From UBA877 sp035506155 (GTDB lineage Bacteria; Chloroflexota; Anaerolineae; Anaerolineales; Villigracilaceae): a stretch of 7,074 nt of DNA. This document shows positions 1 through 6,392 of the stretch, one piece after another. A program made the translations under genes and the position numbers. The stretch is from assembly GCA_035506155.1 (NCBI GenBank), contig DATJPX010000033.1, positions 1 to 7,074 on the forward strand, read 5' to 3'. How positions within the stretch are numbered: the stretch's first letter is position 1; each line of letters starts with the position of its first letter. Under the pieces are notes generated by a model. That model did not search any database. It saw only the letters and a list, made by a program, of their open reading frames with translations, and had not been told where the DNA came from.

Positions 1-4
1 AGAG

Positions 5-472
5 ATGTTCCCTTTTGTTGTTGCAATCTCAACCTGGCTCCATGTTCTGGCAACCATTGTCATGGTCGGCTATTACCTATTTACGGGCCTGATCTACTTG
101 CCAGTCCTCGAACGTCGGATGCAGCCAGACACCTTGCGCGACCTTCTTGAGCAGGTATCCGCCCGCCTGCGTCCCTTTTTTGGAGGTTCGCTGTTGATAT
201 TCCTGGTCACCGGCGCCTACCTCATGCTGACCAACCAGAGTTATCTGGGTCTTGGGCACTTCTTCGCGAATCCGTGGAGCAGTCTGATCGTAATCAAACA
301 TGGGCTGGTGCTGGCATTCCTGGCCCTGGCCGTCTTCTCCGAGCGGGCTTTTCTGCCGCACATCTCCGACCAAAATCCCGCGGCTTTGAAGCAATTCTTT
401 TGGGCGATGAACATCAACCTGATTCTGGGTGCGGTCATCGTCCTGCTGACAGCCATCGCGCAGGCAGGCTAG
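5..472 (+). CDS. CopD-like four-helix integral membrane protein
   Basis: A 155-residue, very hydrophobic protein with four likely membrane helices at about residues 8-32, 58-76, 92-112 and 134-152. His13 in the first helix (STWLHVLA) and the third helix context (IVIKHGLVLAFLALA, His99) resemble the CopD domain found in copper-resistance membrane proteins and in many small uncharacterised bacterial membrane proteins. The family link rests on these patterns only; copper transport is not shown, and many small CopD-like proteins have no known role. The frame is open through the four bases before the ATG, so the true start and ribosome binding site may lie outside the window. The next gene is 216 bases away, so it probably belongs to an operon to the left. 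An alternative reading is a generic DUF2269/DUF420-like membrane protein. Confidence 0.7.
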   Translation: MFPFVVAISTWLHVLATIVMVGYYLFTGLIYLPVLERRMQPDTLRDLLEQVSARLRPFFGGSLLIFLVTGAYLMLTNQSYLGLGHFFANPWSSLIVIKHGLVLAFLALAVFSERAFLPHISDQNPAALKQFFWAMNINLILGAVIVLLTAIAQAG

Positions 473-593
473 GCACTTATAGAGTTCCCATGCCGCTTGA
501 GGGTGAAAGCCCACCGACAGCGCCCGGAAGGATCAGCCTGCCCCATTCATCCAAAAGTCCGATGTCTTGATACAGCGGAGATCGAATACAACA

Positions 594-621
594 GGAACCC
601 GTTTTGCTGAATACATGCCTG
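594..621 (+). promoter_or_regulatory. Possible ECF-type promoter (autoregulation candidate)
   Basis: GGAACC at 594-599 matches the common -35 element of many ECF sigma promoters (GGAAC core). A 16-base spacer leads to TGCCTG at 616-621, only a loose fit to known ECF -10 elements. ECF sigma genes often drive their own transcription, so the position about 90 bases before the start codon is sensible. The -10 match is weak and this could be chance. Confidence 0.22.
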
Positions 622-630
622 TTTTTCTGC
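617..630 (+). repeat. Direct repeat copy 1 (GCCTGTTTTTCTGC)
   Basis: First copy of a 14-base direct repeat; the second copy, 35 bases downstream at 652-665, differs only at position 5 (G here, C there). It is followed by TTGA, AAGTT and the palindrome at 641-650. Together they make a unit that recurs before the sigma gene. A weaker look-alike, CCCGTTTTGCTG, sits at 598-609 and might be a decayed third copy. Confidence 0.75.
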
Positions 631-640
631 TTGAAAGTTC

Positions 641-650
641 TTCTCGAGAA
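641..650. repeat. Perfect 10-bp palindrome TTCTCGAGAA
   Basis: TTCTCGAGAA equals its own reverse complement. It lies 38 bases before the sigma start codon and forms the right end of the first repeat unit. The size suits half of a dimeric regulator's operator, but a single 10-bp palindrome can occur by chance; the recurrence of the arrangement is what makes it notable. Confidence 0.6.
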
Positions 651-651
651 A

Positions 652-665
652 GCCTCTTTTTCTGC
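652..665 (+). repeat. Direct repeat copy 2 (GCCTCTTTTTCTGC)
   Basis: Second copy of the 14-mer, matching 13 of 14 bases of the copy at 617-630. It runs directly into AAGTT (666-670), lacking the TTGA present in the first unit, and then into the palindrome at 672-681. The polypyrimidine core would lie in the 5' untranslated RNA if transcription starts upstream. Confidence 0.75.
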
Positions 666-671
666 AAGTTG

Positions 672-681
672 CCTCATGAGG
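672..681. repeat. Perfect 10-bp palindrome CCTCATGAGG over the ribosome binding site
   Basis: CCTCATGAGG is its own reverse complement. Its right half supplies the GAGG of the sigma gene's ribosome binding site (GAGGA at 678-682, six bases before the ATG). In RNA, the CCUC half could pair with GAGG, though only between molecules or in a dimeric form because the loop would be too small within one palindrome. As DNA it could be an operator that blocks the start region. Confidence 0.55.
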
Positions 682-688
682 ATTCACA

Positions 689-1285
689 ATGATTGACGAG
701 ATTGCCTGGATCAACCTGGCTCTGCAAGGCGACGAGAAAGCCTTCACGGCATTGGTCGAGACTTACCAGAAACCGGTCTATAACCTTTGTTACCGGATGC
801 TGGGTCAGCCAGAGGCCGCAGAAGATGCGGCCCAGGAGACATTCCTTAGAGTGTATCAAAACCTCGTCCGCTACGACCGTGCACGTTCCTTCCCTACCTG
901 GCTGCTCTCCATTGCCGCCCACCATTGCATTGACATACTTCGCAGGAGACGAATTTTTCCTCTCATGATCGATGGCGAGGAAGGCCAGATCGACCTGCCC
1001 GACCCGTGCGCCCCTGAACCGGAACTGGAAGTTGCCGGAAGGCAGGACCGGGACCGTTTGCAAAATTGTCTCAAATTCCTAGATCCCACCAACCGCGCTG
1101 CCGTCATCCTGCGTTATTGGCAGGATTATTCGGAAAGAGAAATCGCTGAGGCGCTTAACCTGACCGTTCCCGCGGTGAGACTCCGCTTACACCGGTCTCG
1201 GCGGTTTCTGGCGGATCTTTGGGATGAAAAGCCGACGCATTTGCGTTCAGAAAGGAAGCCGAGTGAATCACCCGCCTATTTATGA
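689..1285 (+). CDS. ECF-type RNA polymerase sigma factor
   Basis: A 198-residue sigma-70 family protein of the extracytoplasmic function type, which directs RNA polymerase to a limited set of stress promoters. Region 2 spans about residues 9-88: the core-binding helix has DAAQETFLRVY at 46-56, and the -10 recognition segment FPTWLLSIAAHHCIDILRRR follows at 68-87. A short acidic, proline-rich linker (about 93-117) leads to region 4 at about 122-176, whose helix-turn-helix YSEREIAEALNLTVPAVRLRLHRSRRFL contacts the -35 element (147-174). The size is normal for the family, and no regions 1 or 3 are present. GAGGA at 678-682 supports the ATG. No recognisable anti-sigma gene follows; instead there is a 17-codon frame and then an ABC exporter. 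The exporter is a plausible target, by neighbourhood only. The repeat-palindrome leader may control this gene. Confidence 0.92.
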   Translation: MIDEIAWINLALQGDEKAFTALVETYQKPVYNLCYRMLGQPEAAEDAAQETFLRVYQNLVRYDRARSFPTWLLSIAAHHCIDILRRRRIFPLMIDGEEGQIDLPDPCAPEPELEVAGRQDRDRLQNCLKFLDPTNRAAVILRYWQDYSEREIAEALNLTVPAVRLRLHRSRRFLADLWDEKPTHLRSERKPSESPAYL

Positions 1286-1316
1286 ACGACTGAAAAGAAT
1301 TGTTCTCTGTCTCTAA
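1263..1316 (+). CDS. Possible 17-residue leader peptide or anti-sigma remnant
   Basis: A GTG-started frame overlaps the end of the sigma gene in a different frame and encodes MNHPPIYERLKRIVLCL before a TAA. AAGGAAG at 1252-1257 is well placed as a ribosome binding site. ECF sigma genes are typically followed, often with overlap, by an anti-sigma gene, so this could be the front of such a gene truncated by mutation. It could equally be a short leader peptide ahead of the ABC genes, or chance. The sequence is too short to assign to any family; nothing between the stop and 1350 in any forward frame continues as a zinc-finger anti-sigma domain. Confidence 0.3.
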   Translation: MNHPPIYERLKRIVLCL

Positions 1317-1340
1317 ACCTGATATTTCAAACTTGTCTTT

Positions 1341-1346
1341 AGGAGG
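1341..1346 (+). promoter_or_regulatory. Ribosome binding site fixing the ABC ATPase start
   Basis: AGGAGG lies four bases before the ATG at 1351 and is a near-ideal Shine-Dalgarno sequence. It decides for 1351 over an in-frame ATG-like extension from 1300, whose 17 extra residues do not resemble an ABC ATPase N-terminus. Confidence 0.8.
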
Positions 1347-1350
1347 AACT

Positions 1351-2337
1351 ATGAGCGTCATACTCGAAGTGAAGCAGCTAGCAAAAAATTATGGTGACTT
1401 CTCCGCCGTCAAGGGCATCTCGTTCGACATCCAGAAGGGCGAGATCTTCAGCCTGCTAGGCCCAAACGGCGCTGGCAAGACGACCACTATCTCGATGATC
1501 AGCGGCCTGCTCGCGCCCACAAGCGGAGATGCATCCATCGGCGGATACTCGATCACCCGCCAGCCGCTGGAAGCCAAACGCCTGCTGGGCGTGGTGCCGC
1601 AGGAGATCGCCCTGTATCCGACATTGAGCGCCCGCCAGAACCTGGAGTTCTTTGGCCACATGTACGGGCTGCGTGGCAAGGACCTCGCCCGCCGGATCGA
1701 CACCATGCTGGACTTTGTCGAACTGAGCGACCGCCAGTCCGACCGGATCGAGACCTTTTCAGGCGGGATGAAACGGCGCATCAACATCGCGGCCGGATTG
1801 CTGCACGATCCGCAGGTCATCTACATGGACGAGCCTACGGTCGGGATCGACCCGCAAAGCCGGCGGCGCATCCTCGACACCGTCAAGCTTCTGCGTGAAC
1901 AACGCGGTATGACCGTACTTTATACAACCCACCTGATGGAGGAAGCCCAGGAACTGAGCGACCGGGTCGGCATCATCGATCACGGCGAGATTATCGCCCT
2001 GGGCACCCCGGGCGACCTGATCCTGCAGGTGGGCGAACAGGACCGGTTGATCTTCAAGGTGGGCCAGGCGGCCGTCAGCAATAAGACGCTGGAGCACATC
2101 CGCGCCTCGGTTGAAGGCGTCACCTCCGCCCTTTTTGATCCGCCCGGTGAAGCAGGCGATAACAAGACCAACGGCAGCGGGTTGATGGTGGTCAATGCGA
2201 AACGCGGCCGCAAAGCCATGCCCTTTATCCTGCGGCTGACCGACGAAGCTGGCATACCGGTCGAGTCGGTCGAGGTCCATGAACCCGACCTGGAAGCGGT
2301 GTTCCTGCACCTGACCGGGCGAGCCTTGAGGGATTGA
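1351..2337 (+). CDS. ABC-2 type exporter ATP-binding protein
   Basis: A 328-residue cytoplasmic ATPase that powers the two permeases encoded next. All motifs are intact: Walker A GPNGAGKTT (37-45), Q-loop Gln84, signature FSGGMKRR (136-143), Walker B VIYMDEP (156-162) with catalytic Glu161, D-loop around 165-170, and switch His194 in TTHLMEEA. The nucleotide-binding domain takes up about residues 4-225. A C-terminal extension of about 100 residues ends in EVHEPDLEAVFLHLTGRALRD-like sequence, the typical tail of the CcmA/NatA/DrrA-like ATPases (DUF4162-like). These serve export of drugs, lipids, sodium or polysaccharide; the substrate cannot be read from the ATPase. The start at 1351 is set by AGGAGG at 1341-1346. 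The stop is one base before the next ATG, so translation is probably coupled. Confidence 0.95.
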   Translation: MSVILEVKQLAKNYGDFSAVKGISFDIQKGEIFSLLGPNGAGKTTTISMISGLLAPTSGDASIGGYSITRQPLEAKRLLGVVPQEIALYPTLSARQNLEFFGHMYGLRGKDLARRIDTMLDFVELSDRQSDRIETFSGGMKRRINIAAGLLHDPQVIYMDEPTVGIDPQSRRRILDTVKLLREQRGMTVLYTTHLMEEAQELSDRVGIIDHGEIIALGTPGDLILQVGEQDRLIFKVGQAAVSNKTLEHIRASVEGVTSALFDPPGEAGDNKTNGSGLMVVNAKRGRKAMPFILRLTDEAGIPVESVEVHEPDLEAVFLHLTGRALRD

Positions 2338-2338
2338 T

Positions 2339-3769
2339 ATGGACAAGCTTTGGGTGGTTGCCTTCAAGGATATCCGCACCCGGTTCACGGACCGGCGCCT
2401 GCTGATGATCATGTTTGCGGCCCCGCTGGCCATCGCTACCATCATCGGGCTGGCATTTGGCGGGCTGGGGAGTTCGAGCAGCCCCATCAGCCACATCCCC
2501 GTGGCGGTGATCAACGAAGATCGGCCCGCTCCGGGTGGGACGGCCTTCGGAGGCATATTGGCCGGCGTGCTCACGTCTGGCCAGCTGCCGGAGGAGGCGG
2601 ACACTTCGCTCTCCACCTGCCCGCAGATCGCGAACGATCCCGGGCAGGGCTCCACAGGGATGAGCCTGGGGGAATTGATCTCCGGGAGGGCCTTTGACGA
2701 GACTCAGGCACAAACCCTGGTGGCGGCCAACAAGATCGCCCCCATCCAAGTTCCTGAGAACAGCCCGGACTATTTGATCGCCGCCGCCAAAGCTGCCGTC
2801 GATAAGAACCTTTACGCCGCAGTGGTGATCATCCCGCCGGACTTCTCCCGGGCGCTCGCCAGCCTTTCGGACCCGCGTCTGGCCCCGGCGTCCACGACCA
2901 TTATGGTCTATGGCAACGGGGACGACAGCCTTTCTGCGGTGATCGTGCGTAGCGTGGTCGATTCCATCACTGCACAATTCGTTTCGGGAAATATCGCCAT
3001 CGGTGCCACTCTGACCGAACTCGTCTCGCAAACTCCCGCTGCCCTATCAGCCTTCAGCGGAGCCAAAGCGCAGGAGTTGGGGAACCTTTTCATCTGCGCC
3101 TTCGTGCCGGGGAACGGCCTTGTCCAGGTGGTTGACAAGCCCGTCCAGGCTGCCCCAAATACCCTGGCCGGCACGCTGCTGGTCACCTTCGGGGCGGCCC
3201 AGGCGCTCTTCTTTGCCCTTTTCACCGGCATCAACGGCGTGTTGAGCATGTACGACGAACGTAAAAATGGCACCCTCGGGCGCATCCTGGTTTCACCCAC
3301 CCCGCGCTGGGTGGTGCTCGGCGGCAAGCTGGTGGGGACGTTCGTCTCCGTACTGGCCCAGCTGGTCATATTGATGCTGGCGCTGACGGCAGTGGGCAGC
3401 TTGCTGGAGGGAAGGCCAGCCTTCATCTGGGGCAACAACGTTGGCATGCTCTTCCTGGTACTCATGGCAGTGAGCCTGGCCGTCTCGGGATTGGGCGTCT
3501 TCCTGGCCGGGTTGTTGAAGGATATGGAACAAGCTGCCACCCTCCGACAGGTTCTCACCATGGCCTTGGGAGTTTTGGGCGGGACGTTCGGATTCCAGCT
3601 GCCGCGCTCCGTGGCGCAGTTCTCGTTGGTCTATTGGGGCCGAGACGCCTTTGACCTGCTGGCTGCCGGGCACGGGGAGATCTGGCTTAACCTCCTGGTA
3701 CTCTTTGTACAGGGCGCAGTGCTCTTTGGGATCGGATTAGTTTTCTTCAACCGCAAGTTTGAAGTGTGA
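2339..3769 (+). CDS. ABC-2 type permease with extracytoplasmic domain (permease 1)
   Basis: A 476-residue membrane subunit of the exporter. One helix near the N-terminus (about 21-43) is followed by a large extracytoplasmic insert (about 45-275), then five helices at roughly 278-300, 331-353, 365-392, 404-421 and 450-470. This is the ABC2_membrane_3 layout; the insert opens with HIPVAVINEDR (52-62), a usual beginning for this fold. The cytoplasmic coupling segment DERKNGTLGRILVSP (306-320) matches the conserved E-R-x-x-G-T-L-x-R-x-x-x-x-P motif of ABC-2 permeases. The insert has Cys94 and Cys253, which might pair if exported to an oxidising space. It sits one base after the ATPase gene and eight bases before the second permease, so the three likely form one transporter. 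Substrate unknown; drug, lipid or peptide export are all possible. Confidence 0.9.
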   Translation: MDKLWVVAFKDIRTRFTDRRLLMIMFAAPLAIATIIGLAFGGLGSSSSPISHIPVAVINEDRPAPGGTAFGGILAGVLTSGQLPEEADTSLSTCPQIANDPGQGSTGMSLGELISGRAFDETQAQTLVAANKIAPIQVPENSPDYLIAAAKAAVDKNLYAAVVIIPPDFSRALASLSDPRLAPASTTIMVYGNGDDSLSAVIVRSVVDSITAQFVSGNIAIGATLTELVSQTPAALSAFSGAKAQELGNLFICAFVPGNGLVQVVDKPVQAAPNTLAGTLLVTFGAAQALFFALFTGINGVLSMYDERKNGTLGRILVSPTPRWVVLGGKLVGTFVSVLAQLVILMLALTAVGSLLEGRPAFIWGNNVGMLFLVLMAVSLAVSGLGVFLAGLLKDMEQAATLRQVLTMALGVLGGTFGFQLPRSVAQFSLVYWGRDAFDLLAAGHGEIWLNLLVLFVQGAVLFGIGLVFFNRKFEV

Positions 3770-3777
3770 GGTGAAAT

Positions 3778-5049
3778 ATGGCAAAAATCTGGGCAATCAT
3801 CCTACAGGACCTGCGGGTCTTTCTAAAAGTGCGCTCCAACCTTATCTCACTGCTGCTTACGCCGGCCGTGATGACGATCATTGTCGCTCTGGTGAATTCC
3901 GGCACATTCAGCGGAACGCCGGTCTACCGGTTGGACGTGATCGATCGGGATGGCTCGGCGGCTTCGGCGCAGTTCATGGCAGCCATCCGGGCCTCCGCCC
4001 CGGAGCTGATCCTCTGCCCGATGGATAACACCGCCAAGGATATCTGCAGCTTGGGCAAGGCGGGAACCCTGACCGAAAGCCAGGCACTGGACCGGGTGGC
4101 CAAATCCACCTCCCAGGGGCTGCTGGAGATCCCCGCTGGCTATGGTGCCGGACTGGCAGCCCGGGAAAACGTCACGGTGACCTTCCACAGCTCGAGCAAT
4201 TTCGGCGTCTCCCAGGCCGCCCAACAGGCCGTCCAGGCCGCGCTTGCGCAGGTGAACGCCGCCGCAGGCGCCTCCCAGATCGGTCTCTCGGCCATCGACA
4301 GTTTGCACAGCCAGCCCCTGGCCGACGACCAGGCGCAGGAGGTGGGTAACAGCTTGTATCAGCAGGCACTGAGGATGGAAAAACTGCAGACCGTCAGGGT
4401 GGATACCTCCCTTTCAGGCGTTCCGGGCGGAGGGACGCTCAGCGGGCAGCTCCAGCGGGGATTGGGACAATCCGTGCCGGGGATGGGGATGATGTTCGTG
4501 CTGATGAACATCTTTAGCGGCATCGCCGGGCTGATCGTCGAACGCCAGCAGTGGACCTTGCAGCGCCTGGCAGTCATGCCGGTCGCGCGCAGCGCCCTGC
4601 TGGCCGGCAAGATCCTGGCGCGCTTCTGCCTGGGGCTGCTGCAGTTCCTGGTGGTATTCATCGTCGGCGCCATCCTCGGGATGAACTTCGGCAAGGATCC
4701 CCTGGCGCTGCTGCTCCTGGTGATCGTCAGCTGCCTGGCGATCACCGCCCTGGCATTTGCAGTCGGTTCGGGGATGAAGAACGCCGCCCAGGCCAGCATG
4801 CTGGGGCTGCTGCTGACCCTGGTCTTGGCCTCCATCGGCGGCGCCTGGTGGCCGATGGATATTTCACCCAAGTACCTGCAGATCATCGGGCACGCTTCAC
4901 CGGTGGCCTGGGCCATGGACGGCTTCACCGCCCTGACCTACAGAGGCGCCCACCTGGCTGATATCTGGCTCCCCCTGGCGGTCCTGACAGGGATGACGGC
5001 GGTCTTGTTCCTGATCGCCATTCCGCGCTTCAAGTACCAGGTGGATTGA
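3778..5049 (+). CDS. ABC-2 type permease with extracytoplasmic domain (permease 2)
   Basis: A 423-residue partner of the preceding permease with the same plan: first helix at about 21-40, an extracytoplasmic insert at about 42-235, then helices at about 236-254, 281-302, 308-329, 338-358 and 396-415. The coupling motif is VERQQWTLQRLAVMP (254-268), and the GAWWPMDISPKYLQ segment (355-368) followed by SPVAWAMDGF (374-383) is characteristic of ABC-2 permeases. The insert is rich in Ala and Gln (about 140-200) and may contain a coiled helix; it holds Cys80 and Cys90, spaced ten apart and possibly disulfide-bonded. GAGGTGA at 3768-3774 is the ribosome binding site. The two permeases differ in sequence, so the complex is most likely a permease heterodimer with an ATPase homodimer. 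Downstream comes a 68-base gap with no clear terminator. Confidence 0.9.
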   Translation: MAKIWAIILQDLRVFLKVRSNLISLLLTPAVMTIIVALVNSGTFSGTPVYRLDVIDRDGSAASAQFMAAIRASAPELILCPMDNTAKDICSLGKAGTLTESQALDRVAKSTSQGLLEIPAGYGAGLAARENVTVTFHSSSNFGVSQAAQQAVQAALAQVNAAAGASQIGLSAIDSLHSQPLADDQAQEVGNSLYQQALRMEKLQTVRVDTSLSGVPGGGTLSGQLQRGLGQSVPGMGMMFVLMNIFSGIAGLIVERQQWTLQRLAVMPVARSALLAGKILARFCLGLLQFLVVFIVGAILGMNFGKDPLALLLLVIVSCLAITALAFAVGSGMKNAAQASMLGLLLTLVLASIGGAWWPMDISPKYLQIIGHASPVAWAMDGFTALTYRGAHLADIWLPLAVLTGMTAVLFLIAIPRFKYQVD

Positions 5050-5098
5050 GCAGGACTTGAAGGATGGAGCCTGCCAAGACGACTCCAACCATAATTAG

Positions 5099-5108
5099 AA
5101 GGAGGAGG
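5099..5108 (+). promoter_or_regulatory. Ribosome binding site fixing the hydrolase start
   Basis: AAGGAGGAGG lies nine bases before the ATG at 5118. It favours that ATG over an upstream in-frame one at 5064, which has only a poorly spaced GAAGG and adds 18 residues (many Arg, Pro and Thr) without family resemblance. Confidence 0.8.
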
Positions 5109-5117
5109 ATTTATTCC

Positions 5118-6392
5118 ATGAAGCTAAAAATACAACCACTGGTGGCTTTGTGCGACACAAAGCTTGACATAGACTTGTCAGAGCTGCCGCCAGCCAGCCA
5201 GGTCAAAATCAGCGCAAGCATGGTTCTGCCTTGGGCAAAGGATGTACTCTGCGAATCCTCCGCCTGGTTCTCGGCGGATGCAGGCGGCAACCTGAACCTG
5301 TCGAAGCAAAAACCGAATTCTGGTTCTTACGATTTCACAGACAGCATGGGGCTGTTCGTTTCGATGAAGAGTCAGGATCCCAAAGCGATGGAAAAGATCG
5401 CCCGGAATATCTCCGTGGACGAGAGCTTGTTCATCGATATCCAGGCCGAATGCGGGCAGGAGCGGGCCAGCGTGAGAGTGGAACGCCTTTTCAAGATCCC
5501 GGAGATAAAAAGCCAGCTGATCACGGACGGGTTCGTGGGAGAGCTGTTCTACTCCGAGTCACCCACGAACAAGACGATCGTTTGGCTGGCCGGCTCGGGT
5601 GGCGGCCTGGGGATCAATTCGCTGGTTTGTGCCCCGTTGGCCTCACATGGTTTCAACGTGTTGTCGCTCCCGTATTTTGGAGAAAAAGGCTTGCCGGCCC
5701 AACTTTCGCGAGTTCCGCTCGAATATTTTGAAAGAGCATTTGACTGGCTGATGAAAAATCCAATTACGACTGGTAAAGAGATCCAGGTTTTGGGCATGTC
5801 GAAAGGCGCAGAGTTGGCGCTTATTCTGGCATCCCGCCATCCATTTATAACCAAGATGGTGTTATGGGCCCCGCATGCATACTGTTTTCAAGGGATTGCC
5901 TATAAGAACGAATCATCCTGGACTCTTGCTGGCCGGGATCTGCCGTATATCCAGCTGCGGAATAGCTGGGTGTATGCCAATATGCTGGACGGCTTTATCA
6001 AGAATAAACCCTTCGAGTTCGCCAGCGTGTATAAAAAAGGGATCGAGGTTGCGCAGAACAGGCAAGAGGCGCGCATCAAGGTGGAAGATGCGCAGGCTGA
6101 TCTGCTGTTGGTCACCAGCAAAAAATGCGGCATGTGGAATACCTATGATGGCAGCCTGCAGATCATAGAGACACTTCGAAAAAACAATTATCCACATTTC
6201 CATGATCTGATTGTTTATGAAGATGCAGGCGAACCTTATCTGGTGCCCTATGTGATCCCCGCTGGCGAGTCCGATATGAAATTTGCTCCTCGGTTGGTGC
6301 TGCGGTTGGGCGGCAGCCTGGAGGGCAACGCACATGCTCGGGCGGATGCTTGGGAGCAGGCAATCGCGTTTTTGGGAAGGGATGTACCATGA
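5118..6392 (+). CDS. Acyl-CoA thioesterase/BAAT-family hydrolase with altered catalytic triad
   Basis: A 424-residue two-domain protein of the acyl-CoA thioester hydrolase/bile acid-CoA:amino acid N-acyltransferase family. The N-terminal beta-domain (about 15-130) shows WFSADAGG (50-57) and GSYDFTDSMGLFVSM (69-83), the family hallmark. The C-terminal alpha/beta hydrolase (about 150-420) has the oxyanion loop WLAGSGGGLG (156-165), nucleophile elbow GMSKG (226-230, Ser228), and the usual C-terminal GGSLEGNAHARADAW. Relatives cleave acyl-CoA or move acyl groups to amines using Ser or Cys, Asp and His. Here the Asp segment reads TSKKCGMW (333-340) in place of the expected Asp-Asp before x-x-Trp, and the Gly-Ala-Gly-His segment reads DAGEPY (369-374), with Glu372 at the His position. 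Two triad residues thus seem lost, so the reaction is doubtful. No signal peptide is seen. It overlaps the next gene by four bases. Confidence 0.85.
   Translation: MKLKIQPLVALCDTKLDIDLSELPPASQVKISASMVLPWAKDVLCESSAWFSADAGGNLNLSKQKPNSGSYDFTDSMGLFVSMKSQDPKAMEKIARNISVDESLFIDIQAECGQERASVRVERLFKIPEIKSQLITDGFVGELFYSESPTNKTIVWLAGSGGGLGINSLVCAPLASHGFNVLSLPYFGEKGLPAQLSRVPLEYFERAFDWLMKNPITTGKEIQVLGMSKGAELALILASRHPFITKMVLWAPHAYCFQGIAYKNESSWTLAGRDLPYIQLRNSWVYANMLDGFIKNKPFEFASVYKKGIEVAQNRQEARIKVEDAQADLLLVTSKKCGMWNTYDGSLQIIETLRKNNYPHFHDLIVYEDAGEPYLVPYVIPAGESDMKFAPRLVLRLGGSLEGNAHARADAWEQAIAFLGRDVP

Larger units (their letters stand above)
473..688 (+). other. Intergenic leader upstream of sigma factor gene
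   Basis: No credible gene lies here; the overlapping reading frames on both strands have no family resemblance. No strong hairpin plus T-run terminator is visible after the membrane protein. The left half (473-590) is unremarkable. The right half holds a possible ECF-type -35 box at 594-599 and the repeat-palindrome cluster at 617-681, listed separately. The region most likely carries the promoter and regulatory leader of the sigma gene. Confidence 0.6.

Noticed and set aside
496..520. Terminator after the CopD-like gene formed by GGGTGAAAGCCCACC
   Set aside because: Only a three- to four-base-pair stem can form and there is no T-run.
477..677. Reverse-strand reading frames in the intergenic leader as a small gene
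   Set aside because: They have no family resemblance and no clear ribosome binding site, and they overlap the repeat-palindrome cluster.
1300..1328. Sigma-70 promoter TTGTTC-17-TATTTC before the ABC ATPase
   Set aside because: The spacing is right, but each box matches only about half of the consensus in a locally AT-rich stretch, so chance is likely.
1300..1350. N-terminal extension of the ABC ATPase to 1300
   Set aside because: The AGGAGG directly before 1351 and the standard family N-terminus favour the shorter protein; the proposed start at 1300 has no ribosome binding site.
1759..3031. Long reverse-strand reading frames opposite the ABC genes
   Set aside because: They are typical shadows of high-GC coding sequence; the forward frames carry complete, well-known motifs.
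5050..5074. Terminator hairpin GCAGG...CCTGC after permease 2
   Set aside because: The stem is only five base pairs with a 15-base loop and no T-run follows.
5057..5095. Promoter before the hydrolase gene from TTGAAG (5057-5062) and CATAAT (5090-5095)
   Set aside because: The spacer is 27 bases, far from the usual 17, and a start downstream of CATAAT would fall inside the ribosome binding site.
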